Shown here: piece by piece, positions 7,503 through 8,197 of the stretch
How positions within the stretch are numbered: the first letter of the stretch is position 1
Layout of the letters: each line of letters opens with the position of its first letter
Source of the DNA: an uncultured Lachnospiraceae bacterium
Lineage (GTDB): Bacteria > Bacillota > Clostridia > Lachnospirales > Lachnospiraceae
Length of the DNA stretch: 8,197 bases
Direction of reading: 5' to 3'
NCBI GenBank assembly: GCA_945836355.1
Contig: CAMALD010000046.1
Span: 1-8,197 of the forward strand
The notes under the pieces: generated by a model
Told to the model about the DNA's origin: nothing
What the model saw: the letters and a program-made list of their open reading frames with translations, nothing else
Databases searched by the model: none
Made by a program: the position numbers and the translations under genes

Positions 7503-8197
7503 TCAGTAACGGACAAACCGGATATTGGTCGTCTCAAACACGGACTCCCCATCCGGTCCGCTCATGCTGTGCGCGAGCGAAGGCGGCTCCTGCGCCAAAG
7601 CGGCATTCCCGCTGTCCAAGTCACTCTCCTCCACCGTCTGGTCAGACAAAAGCTCCAGGCGAAAACGCAGTCCCCGATAACGGTTTTCCTTCTGCTCACG
7701 CAGCAGCCCTGCCAGAATTCCTTCCAGAAACGTATCCTGCTTCTTTCGAATCTCACTCAGGTCATAATCCCTCTTCTGGCAAAGATGAACCAGAAACGAG
7801 TAATAATCGCTGTTGCGGAAAATATCATCAAAATACTTGTTTTGCAGTATCCTGTTAAACTCAGCCAGATCAAAGGAATCCCACGTCAGCAGCGTATCCA
7901 GCAGCGTTTTGAGGATAGCGCGGTAATTCCCGTCGATACGCTCCTCCTCAATCTCGTCATCAAAACGATAATCCTCCTCCTTCTCCGTCTGTACGGATTC
8001 CGGGGCTTCCTCCTGCTTCGCGGAAGCGCTGAGCAGACCCTCCACCTGCCCCAACGCAAAATATTTGTTAATATGCGGCTTAAACATCGGCAATACAATA
8101 TTAGAAAGCACCGATGCATCATCCGCACTTCTCGCCTTCTCCACAAAGCCCCTGAAATCAAAGGCATTGCGCAGGCGGCTGAATTTATATTTGTGGA
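7503..8197 (-). CDS. JetA-like kleisin subunit of a Wadjet/Mks-type condensin (5' part outside window)
   Basis: Only the C-terminal 231 or so codons are present. The frame is open to the right edge and stops with TGA at 7503-7505. A GTG at 8142-8144 is in frame, but the frame continues upstream of it without a stop, so I treat it as internal. The visible protein has a mostly helical N-terminal part, an acidic, probably disordered linker (DDEIEEE and neighbours, about 60-85 residues into the visible part), then a helical block with FNRILQNKYFDDIF and YSFLVHLCQKRDYD, and a polar tail ending FVRY. No catalytic motif is visible. The call rests on position: it directly precedes a KITE-like gene and a giant SMC gene, the order of jetA-jetB-jetC, and it resembles the JetA/DUF5716 family as I remember it. 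In such complexes the kleisin bridges the SMC heads, usually through winged-helix ends. The family normally runs near 500 residues, so about half is missing here. The 19-base gap to the next gene implies co-transcription. Confidence 0.68.
   Translation of the reverse strand, partial: HKYKFSRLRNAFDFRGFVEKARSADDASVLSNIVLPMFKPHINKYFALGQVEGLLSASAKQEEAPESVQTEKEEDYRFDDEIEEERIDGNYRAILKTLLDTLLTWDSFDLAEFNRILQNKYFDDIFRNSDYYSFLVHLCQKRDYDLSEIRKKQDTFLEGILAGLLREQKENRYRGLRFRLELLSDQTVEESDLDSGNAALAQEPPSLAHSMSGPDGESVFETTNIRFVRY

Noticed and set aside
8142..8144. GTG as a start codon for a 213-residue protein at the right edge
   Set aside because: The frame stays open upstream to the window edge, the residues before it continue helical protein sequence, and no Shine-Dalgarno site precedes it. 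It is internal to a longer kleisin-like gene.

Overview
The window most likely comes from a Firmicute of the class Clostridia, plausibly Lachnospiraceae. This rests on AGGAGG-type Shine-Dalgarno sites before the genes, one TTG start with a strong ribosome binding site, tight co-directional packing, and resemblance of the first three genes to the JetA/DUF5716 - DUF6063 - giant SMC sets I associate with that group. The taxonomic call is an inference from memory, not a search.

All supported genes lie on the minus strand, so transcription runs from the right edge to the left edge. In order they are: (1) the C-terminal part of a JetA/kleisin-like protein, running in from the right edge and ending at 7503; (2) a 242-aa JetB/KITE-like protein (6755-7483); (3) a 1475-aa SMC-type coiled-coil ATPase, JetC-like (2321-6748); (4) a 256-aa ABC-transporter-type ATP-binding protein starting with TTG (1527-2297); (5) the N-terminal 482 codons of a TPR protein with a long charged tail (1-1446, running off the left edge). 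The gaps are 19, 6, 23 and 80 bases, so genes 1-4 look like one operon and gene 5 may be its distal member. No stretch over 300 bases lacks a gene. No RNA gene, CRISPR array, insertion sequence or convincing terminator was seen.

Genes 1-3 look like the kleisin, KITE and SMC subunits of a Wadjet (JetABCD) / MksBEF-type condensin, closest by gene order and size to type II Wadjet. In Wadjet such a complex extrudes DNA loops, and the TOPRIM nuclease JetD then cuts small circular plasmids. The main point of interest is that no JetD lies after JetC here. An ABC ATPase with no permease, then a TPR protein, occupy that position. The locus could be a nuclease-less condensin with a chromosome-maintenance role, a Wadjet whose JetD lies outside the window, or a variant with different effectors. 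The SMC also has non-canonical ATPase motifs: no first glycine in Walker A, and Asp-Asn where Asp-Glu is usual in Walker B.
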